From: Polynucleobacter necessarius
GTDB taxonomy: Bacteria > Pseudomonadota > Gammaproteobacteria > Burkholderiales > Burkholderiaceae
Length of the DNA: 64,000 nt
Direction: 5' to 3'
Assembly (NCBI RefSeq): GCF_900095205.1
Contig: NZ_LT606951.1
Span: 1,302,001 to 1,366,000, forward strand
The translations under genes were made by a program, and so were the position numbers. Under the pieces are notes generated by a model. That model searched no databases. It was not told where the DNA came from and saw only the letters and a list, made by a program, of their open reading frames with translations. Shown piece by piece: positions 38,471 to 48,987 of this stretch. The first letter of the stretch is position 1. Every line of letters starts with the position of its first letter.

Positions 38471-39689
38471 TTATAAGGCCTGTGCACATACAAAGCCGCT
38501 TGCCCAGGCCCACTGAAAGTTATGTCCACCCAGATGTCCTGTGACATCTACACACGCTCCGATAAAAAATAATCCACGATTTTTTCGAGATATCATTGTC
38601 TGACCATCAAGATCTTTAGTATCTACACCACCCAACATCACCTCGGCCTTTTTCCAGCCAAGAGTGCCCGCTGGTTTGACTGACCAGTTAGTAAGGAGCT
38701 CTTTAAGGGCTTGCCGATCTTTCTTAGACACTTCAGCCCATTTACGACCGGTCAAGCCCCTTTGATCAGCAAAGGCCTTCGCTAAACGTTGCGGCAGCAC
38801 CGATGCCAGAATCGTTTCAGAAAGCTTTACGCGATTCTCTTCGTTATTAAAAAGTTCATCGCAGTTAAAGCCTCCAGGTCGCTCAATAGCCCCCAACCAA
38901 TCAATGTGAATTGGCTCACCCTCTTCCCAATAACCGCTCGCCTGAAGTACTGCGGGTCCAGACAAGCCTTTATGAGTAAGCAATAAGTCCTCGTTAAATC
39001 TACAAGCACCATAACGCCTACCCTTAGAGCCAGCAGCGATTCGAACTGGGATACTTAGACCGGCTAATTCATTCAGGTTTCCAAAAGTTTCTGCAGTAAA
39101 GGAAAGCGGCACTAAGGCAGGCCTCGGAGCGATGACGTTCAGACCAAACTGCTTCGCAATATCCAATGAATAGGCGGTAGCACCAATCGCCGGTACCGGT
39201 AAACCTCCTGTTGCCATCACGACTGCTCTAGATTTTTCAAGACCATCATCCGTAGCAACAGCCCATAGATCTCCTTCTTGCTGAATCGATTTGATGGTAA
39301 CGGGATTTCGAATCGTCACCTTGCCTTTTGAACATTCCGCAAAGAGCATTTCAATAATTTGTTTGGCTGAATCATCACAAAATAATTGGCCTTGATGCTT
39401 CTCATGAAAATCAATTCCATGGGCCGCTACCAACTTAATGAACTCTGCTGAGGGATACCTAGCTAGCGCACTCTTCACAAAATGCTGATTGAGAGATAGA
39501 AAATTGACTGGGCTACTATGTAAATTAGTGAAGTTACAGCGACCGCCTCCACTATTCCGAATATTTTCACCCAAGATTTCAGCATGATCTAGTACTAGAA
39601 TATTTTTTCCGAGCTGGCCCGCCACACCTGCGCAGAAAAGGCCTACTGCTCCACCACGCCACAATGATGGCGTCCCAAGTTTTACTCAT
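38471..39689 (-). pseudogene. HI0933/BaiN-like flavoprotein, frameshift in the FAD-binding motif
   Basis: NAD(P)/FAD-dependent oxidoreductase of the HI0933 family, about 405 residues, with NSGGGRCNFTN, VVMATGGLPVPAIGATA and the C-terminal GACVDVTGHLGGHNFQWAWASG. The natural start is ATG 39689 (SKTWDAIIV). One extra base in GTGGCGTGGTGG shifts the frame inside the GGGAVG dinucleotide-binding loop. A product started later (39664) would lack the first beta-strand and the loop, so FAD binding should fail. Confidence 0.82.
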
Positions 39690-39706
39690 GCATTACCTCA
39701 AAGCGA

Positions 39707-40207
39707 TCAATGATATCGGATGAGATATTCAGCTTTCTCATGTGCAGCTTGGTTATAAGCTTGACGAAAATTTTTAGTCATTGAAATCATGACTGAGGCA
39801 GTCCAAGCAAATGCAAACATCCCCGAGAAGGCAATGATAACTGCTAACATTTTTCAACCATCAGGAAGAATGCCTTCCATAAATCCCATAGCAGCATAGG
39901 TGCTGCCACTAAACAAAATGCTTTGACCCAATCCAGAAATCAAATTCAATGTACATAAAGCAATTCCCCAAAGGAAGATTTCAACGATATGCGTCAAGAA
40001 TAAATAGAACACGGAAATATAAAAACAAAGGGCAACAGCCGAGTATTTTTTCTCCGATAGATAGAGAAACGTTTTTACCTCATAACGTTTAGCAATTTGC
40101 AGTAGAACCATTCCATGAAAAACCATGATCAATAAGAGCATGGTGCCACCCACCAGGTAGCCAGGGAGGTCTAGAGGGGTAGCAAGCGATGTATGTGTAG
40201 CGGTCAT
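39707..40207 (-). pseudogene. putative ion-channel-like membrane protein interrupted by one TGA
   Basis: Start ATG 40207. Three to four hydrophobic helices, then a short re-entrant-like stretch SILFSGSTYAAMGF resembling a two-helix ion channel (Ion_trans_2) pore region, then PDG followed by TGA at 39854-39856. The same frame continues KMLAVIIAFSGMFAFAWTASVMISMTK to the stop at 39707-39709. A Trp (TGG) at the TGA would give a continuous 166-residue protein with a final helix. The channel assignment is tentative; the single nonsense codon is plain. Confidence 0.6.
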
Positions 40208-40235
40208 GGTCTTGATTTTACAGATGCGCCCTCAT

Positions 40236-41096
40236 TCAGCCCAGTTGATACCAATTCTGAATGTCCTGCCATACTTTCTGAGCAGTTTCCACAAAATGAA
40301 TGCTGTGCATGTCTTCTTGATCAATCACGCCAAACTCAACCATATGCTTAAAATTGATCATTTCATTCCAATAATCTATTCCTACCAATATCACAGGAAT
40401 AGGCACCACTTTCTTGGTTTGTATAAGGGTCAAGACTTCAAACAACTCATCAAATGACCCAAAACCCCCAGGATAGGCAGCGATTGCTCTGGCACGCAAC
40501 ATAAAGCGCATCTTGCGCAAAGCAAAGTAATGAAAGCGAAAACTTAAGCCTGGACTGATATACGGATTGGGATGCTGCTCTCTAGGAAGGCTGATATTAA
40601 AACCAATGGTTTTATCGCCTGCTTCATAAGCTCCGCGATTAGCGGCCTCCATAACTCCTAGGCCACCACCCGTACAAATGCGAAGCTTGTCAGCATCACT
40701 CTCTTGCGTTGCGTTATATTGCGCTACCAATGAACCAAACTCTTTGGCGGATTCATAGTACTTGCTATGTAAAGTGCTTTCTTAGCAAGTGCAAGCGCTT
40801 CTGGAGTCGTCGCCTTCTTTTCCATATCCAGTGCATGCTCACGACTCACAAAGCGGGTTGAACCAAACACTGTAATCGTATGATCAATCCCGTGCTCTTT
40901 TAATAAAATCTCTGGCTTCAGAAGCTCTAGTTCAAAACGAATCCCAATGGTTTCTTTGCGAGACAAAAAGCCTCATCATCGAATGCAAATTTATAGGATT
41001 CATCAAAGCCCTCTTCTGAAAGTTGACTCTTATGAAGGTTTAAAAATTCAGCAATGGTTTGCGCATTATTGTTATTAATGGGGAGCTTTGAACTCA
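40236..41096 (-). pseudogene. LOG family (TIGR00730) protein, two frameshifts
   Basis: Nucleotide-binding Rossmann protein of the LOG family, which hydrolyses nucleoside 5'-monophosphates (cytokinin-activating type in plants). It starts at ATG 41096 (SSKLPINNNNAQTIAEF). The T5 tract (40965-40969 on the plus strand as A5) would need six for AFLSRKETIGIRF. A second shift near 40725-40745 precedes the core CTGGGLGVMEAANRGAYEAG and the signature AYPGGFGSFDELFEVLT, whose PGGxGTxxE pattern is nearly complete. Confidence 0.82.
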
Positions 41097-41262
41097 TATT
41101 GCAACCTTTAAGCTATCTATAGAGAGATCTTAACCCGCACTTCGAATAAATGTTAATGCCTATTTCTCACGAGGATATGGGGTTCTAGGGCTATTTGGGA
41201 TTTACCCAGCACCTATCCCGAGTTAAAATTGGCGCAATTTCAACCAAACCGAAGGAAAAGCA

Positions 41263-41454
41263 ATGAGCAATCGTTCAATCATCATCATGGTACTAGTATT
41301 AATTGGTGCCACAGCCTATTTACTCCTCAAAAGCGATGGCGCCATTGATATGAGCGGCGAAAAACATGGTGCCGAAGCTGCACACATGGAAGAAGCCAAG
41401 AAAGATGCTCCAGCAGCACCAGCAGCAGCTCCTGCCGCAGACGCTAAAAAGTAA
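41263..41454 (+). CDS. small membrane-anchored Ala/Pro-rich protein
   Basis: A 63-residue protein: an N-terminal hydrophobic helix (SIIIMVLVLIGATAYLLL) followed by a polar tail with HGAEAAHMEEAKKD and an Ala/Pro-rich end. GAAGGAAAA precedes ATG 41263 as ribosome site and a strong terminator follows, so it is a genuine monocistronic gene. Family and function unknown to me. Confidence 0.65.
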   Translation: MSNRSIIIMVLVLIGATAYLLLKSDGAIDMSGEKHGAEAAHMEEAKKDAPAAPAAAPAADAKK

Positions 41455-41471
41455 TCTCTTCTTTCGTAAAT

Positions 41472-41498
41472 AAAACCGCGGTCCGCCGCGGTTTTTTT
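41472..41498 (+). terminator. Rho-independent terminator
   Basis: AAAACCGCGG pairs with CCGCGGTTTT around TCCG and is followed by further T, 17 bases after the small membrane protein gene. Confidence 0.92.
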
Positions 41499-41512
41499 AT
41501 ATCATCACTTTG

Positions 41513-42342
41513 ATGAATCAACTGATTTCTTTAAGCTTTTCTCTGGTGCTACTTTGTGTTTTGCAATTTACACTCGGCCAATCTTCTAGTCAATCACCTG
41601 CTATGAAAAATATAGACTCTACTTCTCTTACCTCGCTTGCACCCACCGGCACTATACGCGTTGGCATCAATTTAGGAAATCCCATTCTGGCAGAGGATCC
41701 CAATACAAAGCAAAGCGTCTGTTCGGCGTAACCATCAATATTGCAACTGAAATTAGTAAACGTATTCAATTACCGGTAGAACTCATTCCATTTAAAACTG
41801 CTGACGCTACAGTAGACGCAGTCAAATCCGGTGACATTGATCTAGTCTTCGTTGCAATCGATCCGGTACGAAGTGCCGATATTAGCTATACACCCGCCTA
41901 TATTCAAATTGAGGGGGCGTATATAGTCAAGACTTCTTCCCCGATCAAGGCAAATGAAGAGGTAGATACTGTTGGGACAGAGATAGTAGTTGGCAAAGGA
42001 AGCGCATACGACCTTTATCTCACAAGAGAAATCAAGCATGCATCTTTACTGAGAGCAGCCAGCTCACAAGCGGTTGTAGATGATTTCATGCTCGGCAAAG
42101 GAAATGTAGCGGCCGGCGTCAAACAGCAATTAGAAAGTGATGCAAAGCGCTATGAAGGTTTACGGATGCTTCCGGGGCGATTTATGGTGATCAATCAAGC
42201 CATTGGAATTCCAAAAGCCAGGCCAAATTATGAAGCCACCAATACGTATCTGAGTAATGTCATTTCCGAATTAAAACAATCTGGATTTGTAGCTGAAAGT
42301 ATGAAACGCCACAATATTCAAGGCGCAAAAGTAGCCGATTAA
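41513..42342 (+). pseudogene. amino-acid-type (family 3) periplasmic solute-binding protein, one frameshift
   Basis: Periplasmic binding protein of the amino-acid ABC class: a signal peptide from ATG 41513, then TGTIRVGINLGNPILAEDP. After a frameshift near 41715 the sequence is FGVTINIATEISKRIQLPVEL, GDIDLVFVAIDPVRSADISYT and a full C-terminal lobe ending NIQGAKVAD. Complete length is about 275 residues; only one lesion is needed. No permease or ATPase lies nearby. Confidence 0.8.
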
Positions 42343-42382
42343 TTTAAGTGGTCACTTAATCCGACTACTCCATGCTAGCAAA

Positions 42383-43802
42383 CTAACATTGGTAGGTATG
42401 CAAACGCTCGGGAATAATGACATTTTTCCAATGCAACTCATCCCGAATGCTTGCCGCCAGAACTGATGATGATTCTGGCTCACCATGCACTATAAAGACT
42501 GTTTTAGGGGTCTGCTCAAATCCTCTCAACCACTCTAGTAAGCCAGCCTGATCAGCATGGGCCGAGAGACCTCCGATAGTATGAATCGATGCCTTGACTG
42601 CTATCTCTTCGCCAAATAGGCGCACCTTACGTGCCTTGTCTACTAATCGCCTACCAAGACTGCCATATGCCTAAAATCCAGTAATTACAATGGCGTTCTG
42701 AGAGCGTGGTAAGTTCGCCTCTAAGTGATGCACAATACGACCGGCATCACACATACCACTCGCTGAAATAATAATGGCACCACCCTTGACTTTGTTCAGC
42801 GCTTTAGACTCTTCCACATCAGCAATAAACCGAAGATCTACTGCGCTCGGATTATTTTTATGCCATGTAAAAGTTACTTGAGATTGACCATCTAACTGGT
42901 TAAAAAAATGCTGGGTCAAATGTGTGGCTGCAGTTGCTATAGGTGAATCGACCCAAATACTCAAATGCGGAAGTCGCTTTCTTCGCGCCAGATCAATTAA
43001 CAGAAATAATATTTCTTGTGTACGACCTACCACAAAAGCTGGCATCACCACATTGCCATGCGCATCCATGGTTGACACGCAATGACTTCAACTAGTTCAT
43101 CTTCGGTATCTTGCAGACTGCGATGCAAACGATCGCCGTAGGTGGATTCCACCACAACAACATCAGCACTTTTGATCAAATCAGGGTCGGGCATTAAGAC
43201 TTTGCCTTTCATCCCAATATCGCCCCTGAGAAAACATATCGTTTTGATTGAGAGCCATCTTCAGCGACATCGATAACAGCTATGGCAGAGCCCAACATAT
43301 GTCCCGCGTTCCGAAACTCTAAATGAATTCCTGGCATCAACTCAATTTGCTGTCCATATTCCACCACTTCAAACTGGGTCAGAGTCATCTCTACCCCTTC
43401 CCTGGAATACAGTGCAACTGGCATTTCTCCGCGCCACTTACCCGCTTTTTGTTTTCTTTCAGCTCTCTCTACATCGGCACGTTGCAAGTGGGCGCTATCA
43501 AGCAAAAGAATTTTCAATAATTCATAAGTTGCAGAGGTGCAGTAAATAGGCCCATTAAATCCTTGGGCGCACAAACGCGGCAGTAGACCACTATGATCAA
43601 TATGTGCATGTGTCAGGATCACAAAATCGAGCTCTTTTGGTGAGAACGGCAAGGGCTCAAGATTTTTATTGGTTGCCTTGCGTCCGCCCTGGAACATTCC
43701 ATAATCCACCATGAAATGCCTGGTCTTTCCAGCCAAATTAACTTCAACAGCATGGCGAGAGCCCGTTACCTCACCTGCAGCACCAAGAAATTGGATCTTC
43801 AT
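42383..43802 (-). pseudogene. MBL-fold beta-CASP RNA-processing-type nuclease, three frameshifts
   Basis: Metallo-beta-lactamase protein with beta-CASP and RMMBL domains (YSH1/KH-less CPSF-like). It starts at ATG 43802 with FLGAAGEVTGSRH, the zinc motif THAHIDHSG, then NAGHMLGSA. Frame changes near 43210, 43080 and 42670. Later blocks are VMPAFVVGRTQEILF, SGMCDAGRIVHHL and the C-terminal GGLSAHADQAGLLEWLRG. All motifs of an approximately 470-residue enzyme persist, so it is recently broken. Confidence 0.84.
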
Positions 43803-43865
43803 GCTCTCAGCATACTCTTTCCTATAATTAGCTCAATCCCTCTGCATCAGAGCGATACTACTTAT

Positions 43866-44750
43866 ATGAACTCCCAAGCTAAGCCTCTAGACACCTTTGA
43901 CCTTGTCAAACTTTTAAAGCGCGAGCCAGCAGAACATAAGGGCCATGCAGGGAAAGTCGTCTTGATTGGTGGCGCGCCTGGTATGGCCGGCGCCCTGCTG
44001 CTTGCTGGCAATGCTTGTCTACATTTAGGCGCAGGTTGGACCATTCTGGAAATGCTAGACCCCGCGTCTGCGCATGCAGATGCCGATCAACCTGAGCTCA
44101 TGATTCGTCTAGTTGCTAATAGCATTGGTGATGCACTAAAGACTGCCCAGCCTGATGTCATTGCCATTGGCCCAGGTCTTGGAAAGTCGGCATTGGCAAT
44201 CCAATGCTTACGAACATCACTTTTATATCCCCATGTTCCATTGGTGATCGATGCTGATGCCCTAAATCTCATTAGCGAGTCCGGTGAACTGCTAGAACTT
44301 CTTCAAAATCGTAACCAGCAATTTCCAGAACTTACCGTTCTAACGCCTCATCCTGGCGAAGCAGCGAATCTCCTAAAGAGCTCATCAGAAAAAGTTCAAT
44401 CTGATCGCACAAGCACAATCAATGAGCTGGTGGCATTAACACAATCGATTGTGGTACTAAAAGGACAACACACCCTGCTCGCATCTCCACAACATAGCCC
44501 TGTTCAATGCATGGCGGGCAACCCTGGTATGGGCACCGGCGGTATGGGCGATGTGCTTACGGGATGTATTGCGGCTATTGCCGGTCAGGGAGTTCGTCAT
44601 CATCTTGATCTTTGGCAATCAACCGGAATTGCAGTTCAACTTCATGCTAGTGCAGCAGATAGCTTAGTCAATAAAGGCATAGGCCCGATTGGCCTTACCC
44701 CCTCCGAAAATATTTTGGAGATGCGAGCATTGCTCAATAAGCTGTTATAA
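43866..44750 (+). CDS. ADP/ATP-dependent NAD(P)H-hydrate dehydratase
   Basis: Metabolite-repair enzyme that returns hydrated NAD(P)H to NAD(P)H. The 294-residue product is the C-terminal (NnrD/CARKD-like) kinase-fold domain alone, without the epimerase domain. Signatures are KGHAGKVVLIGGAPGMAGA, IGPGLG, LTPHPGEAA and NPGMGTGGMGDVLTG. ATG 43866 is chosen because the conserved block starts about 25 residues later; upstream in-frame starts lie in the divergent nuclease gene. It is 6 bases ahead of an EamA transporter gene. Intact. Confidence 0.9.
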   Translation: MNSQAKPLDTFDLVKLLKREPAEHKGHAGKVVLIGGAPGMAGALLLAGNACLHLGAGWTILEMLDPASAHADADQPELMIRLVANSIGDALKTAQPDVIAIGPGLGKSALAIQCLRTSLLYPHVPLVIDADALNLISESGELLELLQNRNQQFPELTVLTPHPGEAANLLKSSSEKVQSDRTSTINELVALTQSIVVLKGQHTLLASPQHSPVQCMAGNPGMGTGGMGDVLTGCIAAIAGQGVRHHLDLWQSTGIAVQLHASAADSLVNKGIGPIGLTPSENILEMRALLNKLL

Positions 44751-44756
44751 ATAACG

Positions 44757-45734
44757 ATGCATTCAGCAAGCACATCACATCAGCATAGACGCTATCTCTA
44801 CGGCATTTTGATGGCCGGAGTTGGCTCCATGCTTTTTTCAGGCAAAGCGATTCTCGTAAAACTGGCCTTTGATTACGGAGCAAATGCTGAAACTCTTTTG
44901 GCCTTACGCATGCTAATAGCACTCCCCTTGTTTTGGGGAATCTTTTGGTGGGAATCACGTCGTAAACCAATGGATCCTACTACTTGGCTTGATCGTGGCA
45001 AATTATTTTTTCTGGGATTTTTAGGCTATTTTTTAGCAAGCTATATTGATTTCTTGGGGCTTCAATATATTTCAGTTGGCTTAGAGCGAATTGTTCTCTA
45101 CCTCACCCCCACCATCGTTCTTTTGATCTCTTATTTTGTTTTAAAAAAACCTATCTCACGATTACAGTGGTATGCGCTCATCGTTGGATACCTTGGGGTC
45201 TTTATTGTTTTCATTCAAGATGCTAGCTCAACTGGCGTGCTTGCTTGGTTCGGAATGATTTTGGTATTCGGTAGCGCCTGCTCGTATGCCACCTACATGA
45301 TTGGCGCCGGAGAAATGGTGAAGCGCATTGGCAGCATTCGTTTAGTAGTCTATGCCAGCACTGCCTCCGCTATCTTGAGCATAGCGCAATCAACCATTCA
45401 CAATCCTATAGCTATTTTTCAGCAGCCACTACAAATCTATTGGTTCAGCTTGCTCAATGCCAGCGTGTGCACAGTGATTCCGATGTTGTTAATTATGATT
45501 GCCATCAATCGTATTGGCTCGCCTCTTGTTGCGCAAGCCGGAATATTGGGGCCCGTATCCGCCATCTTTATGGGTTATTTGATCTTGGGTGAACCGATTA
45601 CATGGACGCAGATTAGCGGCATGGCTTTGGTAATGGCGGCAATGTGGATACTAGTGCGTAATGACGCCCCAAGAAAAAAGTCACCAGATCCTAAAACATC
45701 TGATAACTCAGATAGTGCAGAACCCCTCAATTAA
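44757..45734 (+). CDS. EamA/DMT family transporter
   Basis: Inner-membrane drug/metabolite transporter of 325 residues with ten predicted helices in two EamA repeats (LYGILMAGVGSMLFSGKAI in the first half, LVFGSACSYATYMIGAGE in the second). A charged C-terminal tail (RKKSPDPKTSDNSD) is cytoplasmic. Substrate unknown. Likely co-transcribed with the NAD(P)H-hydrate dehydratase gene. Intact, whereas the other EamA gene in the window (47944-48842) is broken. Confidence 0.85.
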   Translation: MHSASTSHQHRRYLYGILMAGVGSMLFSGKAILVKLAFDYGANAETLLALRMLIALPLFWGIFWWESRRKPMDPTTWLDRGKLFFLGFLGYFLASYIDFLGLQYISVGLERIVLYLTPTIVLLISYFVLKKPISRLQWYALIVGYLGVFIVFIQDASSTGVLAWFGMILVFGSACSYATYMIGAGEMVKRIGSIRLVVYASTASAILSIAQSTIHNPIAIFQQPLQIYWFSLLNASVCTVIPMLLIMIAINRIGSPLVAQAGILGPVSAIFMGYLILGEPITWTQISGMALVMAAMWILVRNDAPRKKSPDPKTSDNSDSAEPLN

Positions 45735-45745
45735 GAGGGTTCGAT

Positions 45746-46048
45746 TTATTGCGCAACTACTTCGGCAGCAGCTTTAGGTTTTTTTGCTTTCTTTTTTGCT
45801 TTCTTTTTTGCTTTCTTTTTGGCTTTCTTTTTGGCTTTTTATCTGCTTTTTTCTGCTTTCTTTTCTTTCTTAGCCTTTTTCTTAGCCGCTTTCTCAGTCG
45901 GAGAGGCAGCAGGTGTTGCTACTGGCGCCGCCGCTGGAGCAGCAACCGGAGCAGGCGCAGGATCAGCGGCCATCACAACAATTGGAGAGAGTCCGATTAC
46001 AACAGAAATAAGGGATGCCAGGCTTAGGCGTGCAATACGTGAAATCAT
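45746..46048 (-). pseudogene. exported Ala/Pro- and Lys-rich repeat protein with an in-frame stop
   Basis: Start ATG 46048, a Sec signal peptide (LASLISVVIGLSPIVVMAADP), then a Pro/Ala segment (APAPVAAPAAAPVATPAA) and a very basic domain. TAA at 45839-45841 interrupts it, but the same frame continues with five KKKA-type repeats encoded by 12-bp tandem units and ends PKAAAEVVAQ (stop 45746-45748). Two compensating one-base changes in the adjacent A tracts (A6 to A5, A5 to A6) would replace SR-stop by ADK. Function unknown; the composition recalls nucleic-acid- or envelope-binding basic proteins. Confidence 0.6.
45781..45840 (-). repeat. five 12-bp tandem repeats encoding a Lys/Ala tail
   Basis: Five consecutive 12-base units, three TTTTTGCTTTCT then TTTTGGCTTTCT and TTTTGGCTTTTT on the plus strand. 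On the minus strand they encode a repeated K-K-K-A block of the exported basic protein. Confidence 0.92.
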
Positions 46049-46129
46049 GAGGATCTCCAGGAGAGTTTGTGGATAATTTGATAATGCTCAAAAATCTGAG
46101 ATAAATGCTTCATTTTTAAAGGTTAGTTT

Positions 46130-46746
46130 ATGAGCGATTTTCCGAGCAATATCTTTACCGAACCACAAGGCTACTCAGTGAATACACTTGAAGAGCTTGG
46201 CCCTTTGACGGGCATGGCAGGAATCTGGGAAGGCATTCATGGTCTGGGGCTGAAGGCCCCAAAAAACAAGCCTATATAGAGCGCATTGAACTTCAACCTA
46301 TTGACCCTCAGACTAATGGGCCGCAGCTATTTTATGGCTTGAGATATCACACTCACATTACTAAACCTAATCAAGTGAAGACCTATCACGATCAAGTTGG
46401 CTGCTGGTTATGGGAGCCCGCAACTGGAAATCTGATTCATACCCTGACCATACCTCGAGGAATGATTACGATGGCTGCAGGGAAAGCGAGTCCTGATACA
46501 AAGCAATTTGAACTATACGCAAGAGAAGATGATCGTTACGCAGGAATCTCATCTAATCCATTTTTAGATTACGCGTTTATAACGGTGGAGTTTCGGATTC
46601 AGGTAACGATTAACAATGATGGCACTTAGTCTTATGAACAAGACACCATCATGAAAATCAAAGATCAAGAAGAGCTATTTCATCACGTTGATAACAATAC
46701 GCTACATAAAATTGGAGAGGCTATGCCCAATCCTCTAGCAAGATAA
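46130..46746 (+). pseudogene. heme-binding beta-barrel (nitrobindin/FABP-like) protein, frameshift plus amber
   Basis: Protein of the heme-binding beta-barrel family, about 205 residues. ATG 46130, then LGPLTGMAGIWEGIHG; a frameshift near 46235-46245; then YIERIELQPIDPQTNGPQLF, YHTHITKPNQVKTYHDQVG, WLWEPATGN. A TAG at 46627-46629 stands where NDGT is followed by SYEQDTIMKI (a Trp fits). The tail ends AMPNPLAR. Its end overlaps the end of the convergent aminotransferase gene by about 25 bases. Confidence 0.8.
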
Positions 46747-47826
46747 TGGTGATGCTCGCGTTCTATCACAAATAAACCTAAGCGGAAGGTGCGGAAGTCA
46801 GGTCTTTCATCGCACTGCAGAGGAACACCTGCAGCAGTTTGTAAGCCAAGAGCAACAAACTTTTTACCCGACTGAATATCTGGATCTTTGGTGTAACTCA
46901 CTACCACGCCTGGTGATTCATAACCCTTAGCAGCAACCGAAGGGTATCCTTTGGACACTAGCAATTGGCGCACCTTGGTACCAAGCTCAATCTGCTTTGC
47001 CTTTAAGGCAGCAAAACCAAGAGACTGGGTTTCCTTCATTACGTTACGCAAAATCTTCAACGCATCAGTAGGCATAGTGGTGTGATACACGTGACCACCT
47101 TTTTCATAAGCTTCCATAATCTGGAGCCACTTTTTCAAGTTCATTGAAAAGCTACTGCTTTGAGTCGACTCGATACGCTCGCGTGCTCTTTCACCTAAAG
47201 CAATTAAGGCGCAGCAAGGAGAACTGCTCCAGCCTTTTTGCGGCGCAGAGATAAGTACATCCACTTCACATGCCTTCATGTCAACCCACATTGCACCTGA
47301 GGCAATACAGTCCAAAACAAAAATGCCGTTAACGGAACGCACTGCTTCGCCAACTGCTTTGATGTAATCATCTGGCAGAATAATTCTAGCAGAACGTTTC
47401 GACGTGCGGCGCAAATACCACCGCAGGCTTTTCTTTCTTAATGAAAGCTACAACTTCTTCGATTGGGGCTGGCGCAAATACACCCTGCGTTGAATCTTGC
47501 AATTGACGACCTTTGATAACGGTAATGTCGCTGGTGATATTAGCCAAATCAAAAATTTGGGTCCAACGATAACTAAACCAGCCATTACGCAAGACTAAGC
47601 ATTTTTCATTATTGGCAAATTGGCGAGCAACTGCCTCCATACCAAAGGTACCGCTGCCTGGAACAATCACAGCGGAGCTAGCGTTGTAGGCATCCTTGAG
47701 GACACTAGAAATATCGACCATCACACGCTTGAATTCTTCAGACATGTGGTTCAAAGAGCGGTCGGTATAAACAACCGAGAACTCCAATAAACCGTCTGGA
47801 TCTACATTGGGAAGTAAGCCTGACAT
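46721..47826 (-). pseudogene. class V aminotransferase (alanine-glyoxylate/serine-pyruvate type), frameshifted
   Basis: PLP-dependent aminotransferase of about 365 residues. The N-terminal part (DRSLNHMSEEFKRVM, VPGSGTFGMEAVARQF) reads from ATG 47826 to about 47400, where the frame shifts. The second part holds VLDCIASGAMWVDMKA and the PLP-lysine segment SAPQKGWSSSPCCALI. A final shift near 46760 gives the natural end ITIILLEDWA at 46721-46723. Two lesions; the active-site Lys region is intact. Confidence 0.82.
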
Positions 47827-47900
47827 AGTAATTTCCTAGGGAAAGATGTGATTAGCCCCAAATGATACCGATTTAAGACTTTTTTGGGTGTTTGAAGTCC

Positions 47901-47935
47901 AAATACCGCTAAAAAAGGCATTTTTAGCGGTATTT
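47901..47935 (-). terminator. strong hairpin terminator after the EamA pseudogene
   Basis: Perfect 15-bp stem, AAATACCGCTAAAAA with TTTTTAGCGGTATTT, and a 5-base loop, placed 9 bases beyond the EamA stop on the minus strand. It also insulates the aminotransferase gene downstream. Confidence 0.85.
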
Positions 47936-47943
47936 CAACAGAT

Positions 47944-48842
47944 TTACAGTCGTCGTCTGGCGGCAATTTCGATACCAACCACAATTAAAGCGAAAGCAAG
48001 TCCATGAAAAAATTGCGGGGGTTCGCCCAGCATTGCGGCTGATAGTAGTGCAGTAAACAAAGGAATGAAATTAGCAAAAAAGGCGGCAACAGTTGGTCCA
48101 GCGCCATTCACACCGAGCCCCCAGCAGTAAGCAATTAATGAAGGACCGATAGCCACAAAAACTATTAAAGATCGTCCACCCAGTTGAGATCGATAAAGGC
48201 ATGACCTGCGGCAATTTCGATACCATCAAATAACCCGGTCCACAAAAGATCAACTGTAATTTGCGCCAAAAGAAATTCAGCCCATGGTCATTTCCGCTCT
48301 GTACTAGAACCCGTACGAGTTAACATCCAACTATAAAAGGCCCACAAGATTGTGGCCAGCATGATCAACAGATCGCCAATGACCATTTCCATAGATAGCA
48401 AAGCAGCAAGATCGCCGCATATTAATACAATGCCAACACCAAGCAAGCTTACAACCGCACCAATCAATTGCAACATGCTAGGTTTTACTTGATAAAACAA
48501 TGCGCCAATCAATAACATCCAAATAGGCATGGTAGCGCCAATCAAAGTCACATTAATTGCCGTAGATGTTTGCAAAGCAAGGCACAGCAATACGTTATAA
48601 CTTCCAACCCCAAATAGCCCCAGGATCAAAAGACACTTCTTGGTTTTCCATAATGGACTTTTGGGGATAAAAATGCGCCAACCCAAAGGAAATAGCAGCA
48701 CAGCAGCCAAGCCCCAGCGGACTGCACTCAAAGTAATCGGCGAGATACCGCCAACCAATAAGCACCCGGCAATTGCATCTCCAGCCCATAAAGCAGTGGC
48801 GGTTAGCAAATAGGCAATGGTTGCAAAATTGAGTTGGTACAT
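47944..48842 (-). pseudogene. EamA/DMT transporter, disrupted
   Basis: Ten-helix drug/metabolite transporter. The first 185 codons from ATG 48842 (MYQLNFATIAYLLTATALW to SWMLTRTGS) are intact, covering helices 1-6. Then at least two frameshifts between about 48300 and 48150 follow, and the last part (MAIGPSLIAYCWGLGVNG, PPQFFHGLAFALIVVG) ends ARRRL at 47944. Unrepairable by a single change. Confidence 0.82.
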
Positions 48843-48987
48843 TCAGAAACTTAGTGGGGAGACAGCATTTAAGGTCCCGAAACAAGGGATACCCTTGCAT
48901 TGTAGAAACAAATCCTCGGTATTGCTAAGATAGAGCTTAAATTAAGCTTTAGCTTCAATAAATTTGCATTAAATCGAAGGAATCATA

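Noticed and set aside
45781..45840. CRISPR-like array
   Set aside because: Units are 12 bp with no spacers and encode a Lys/Ala repeat within a protein gene.
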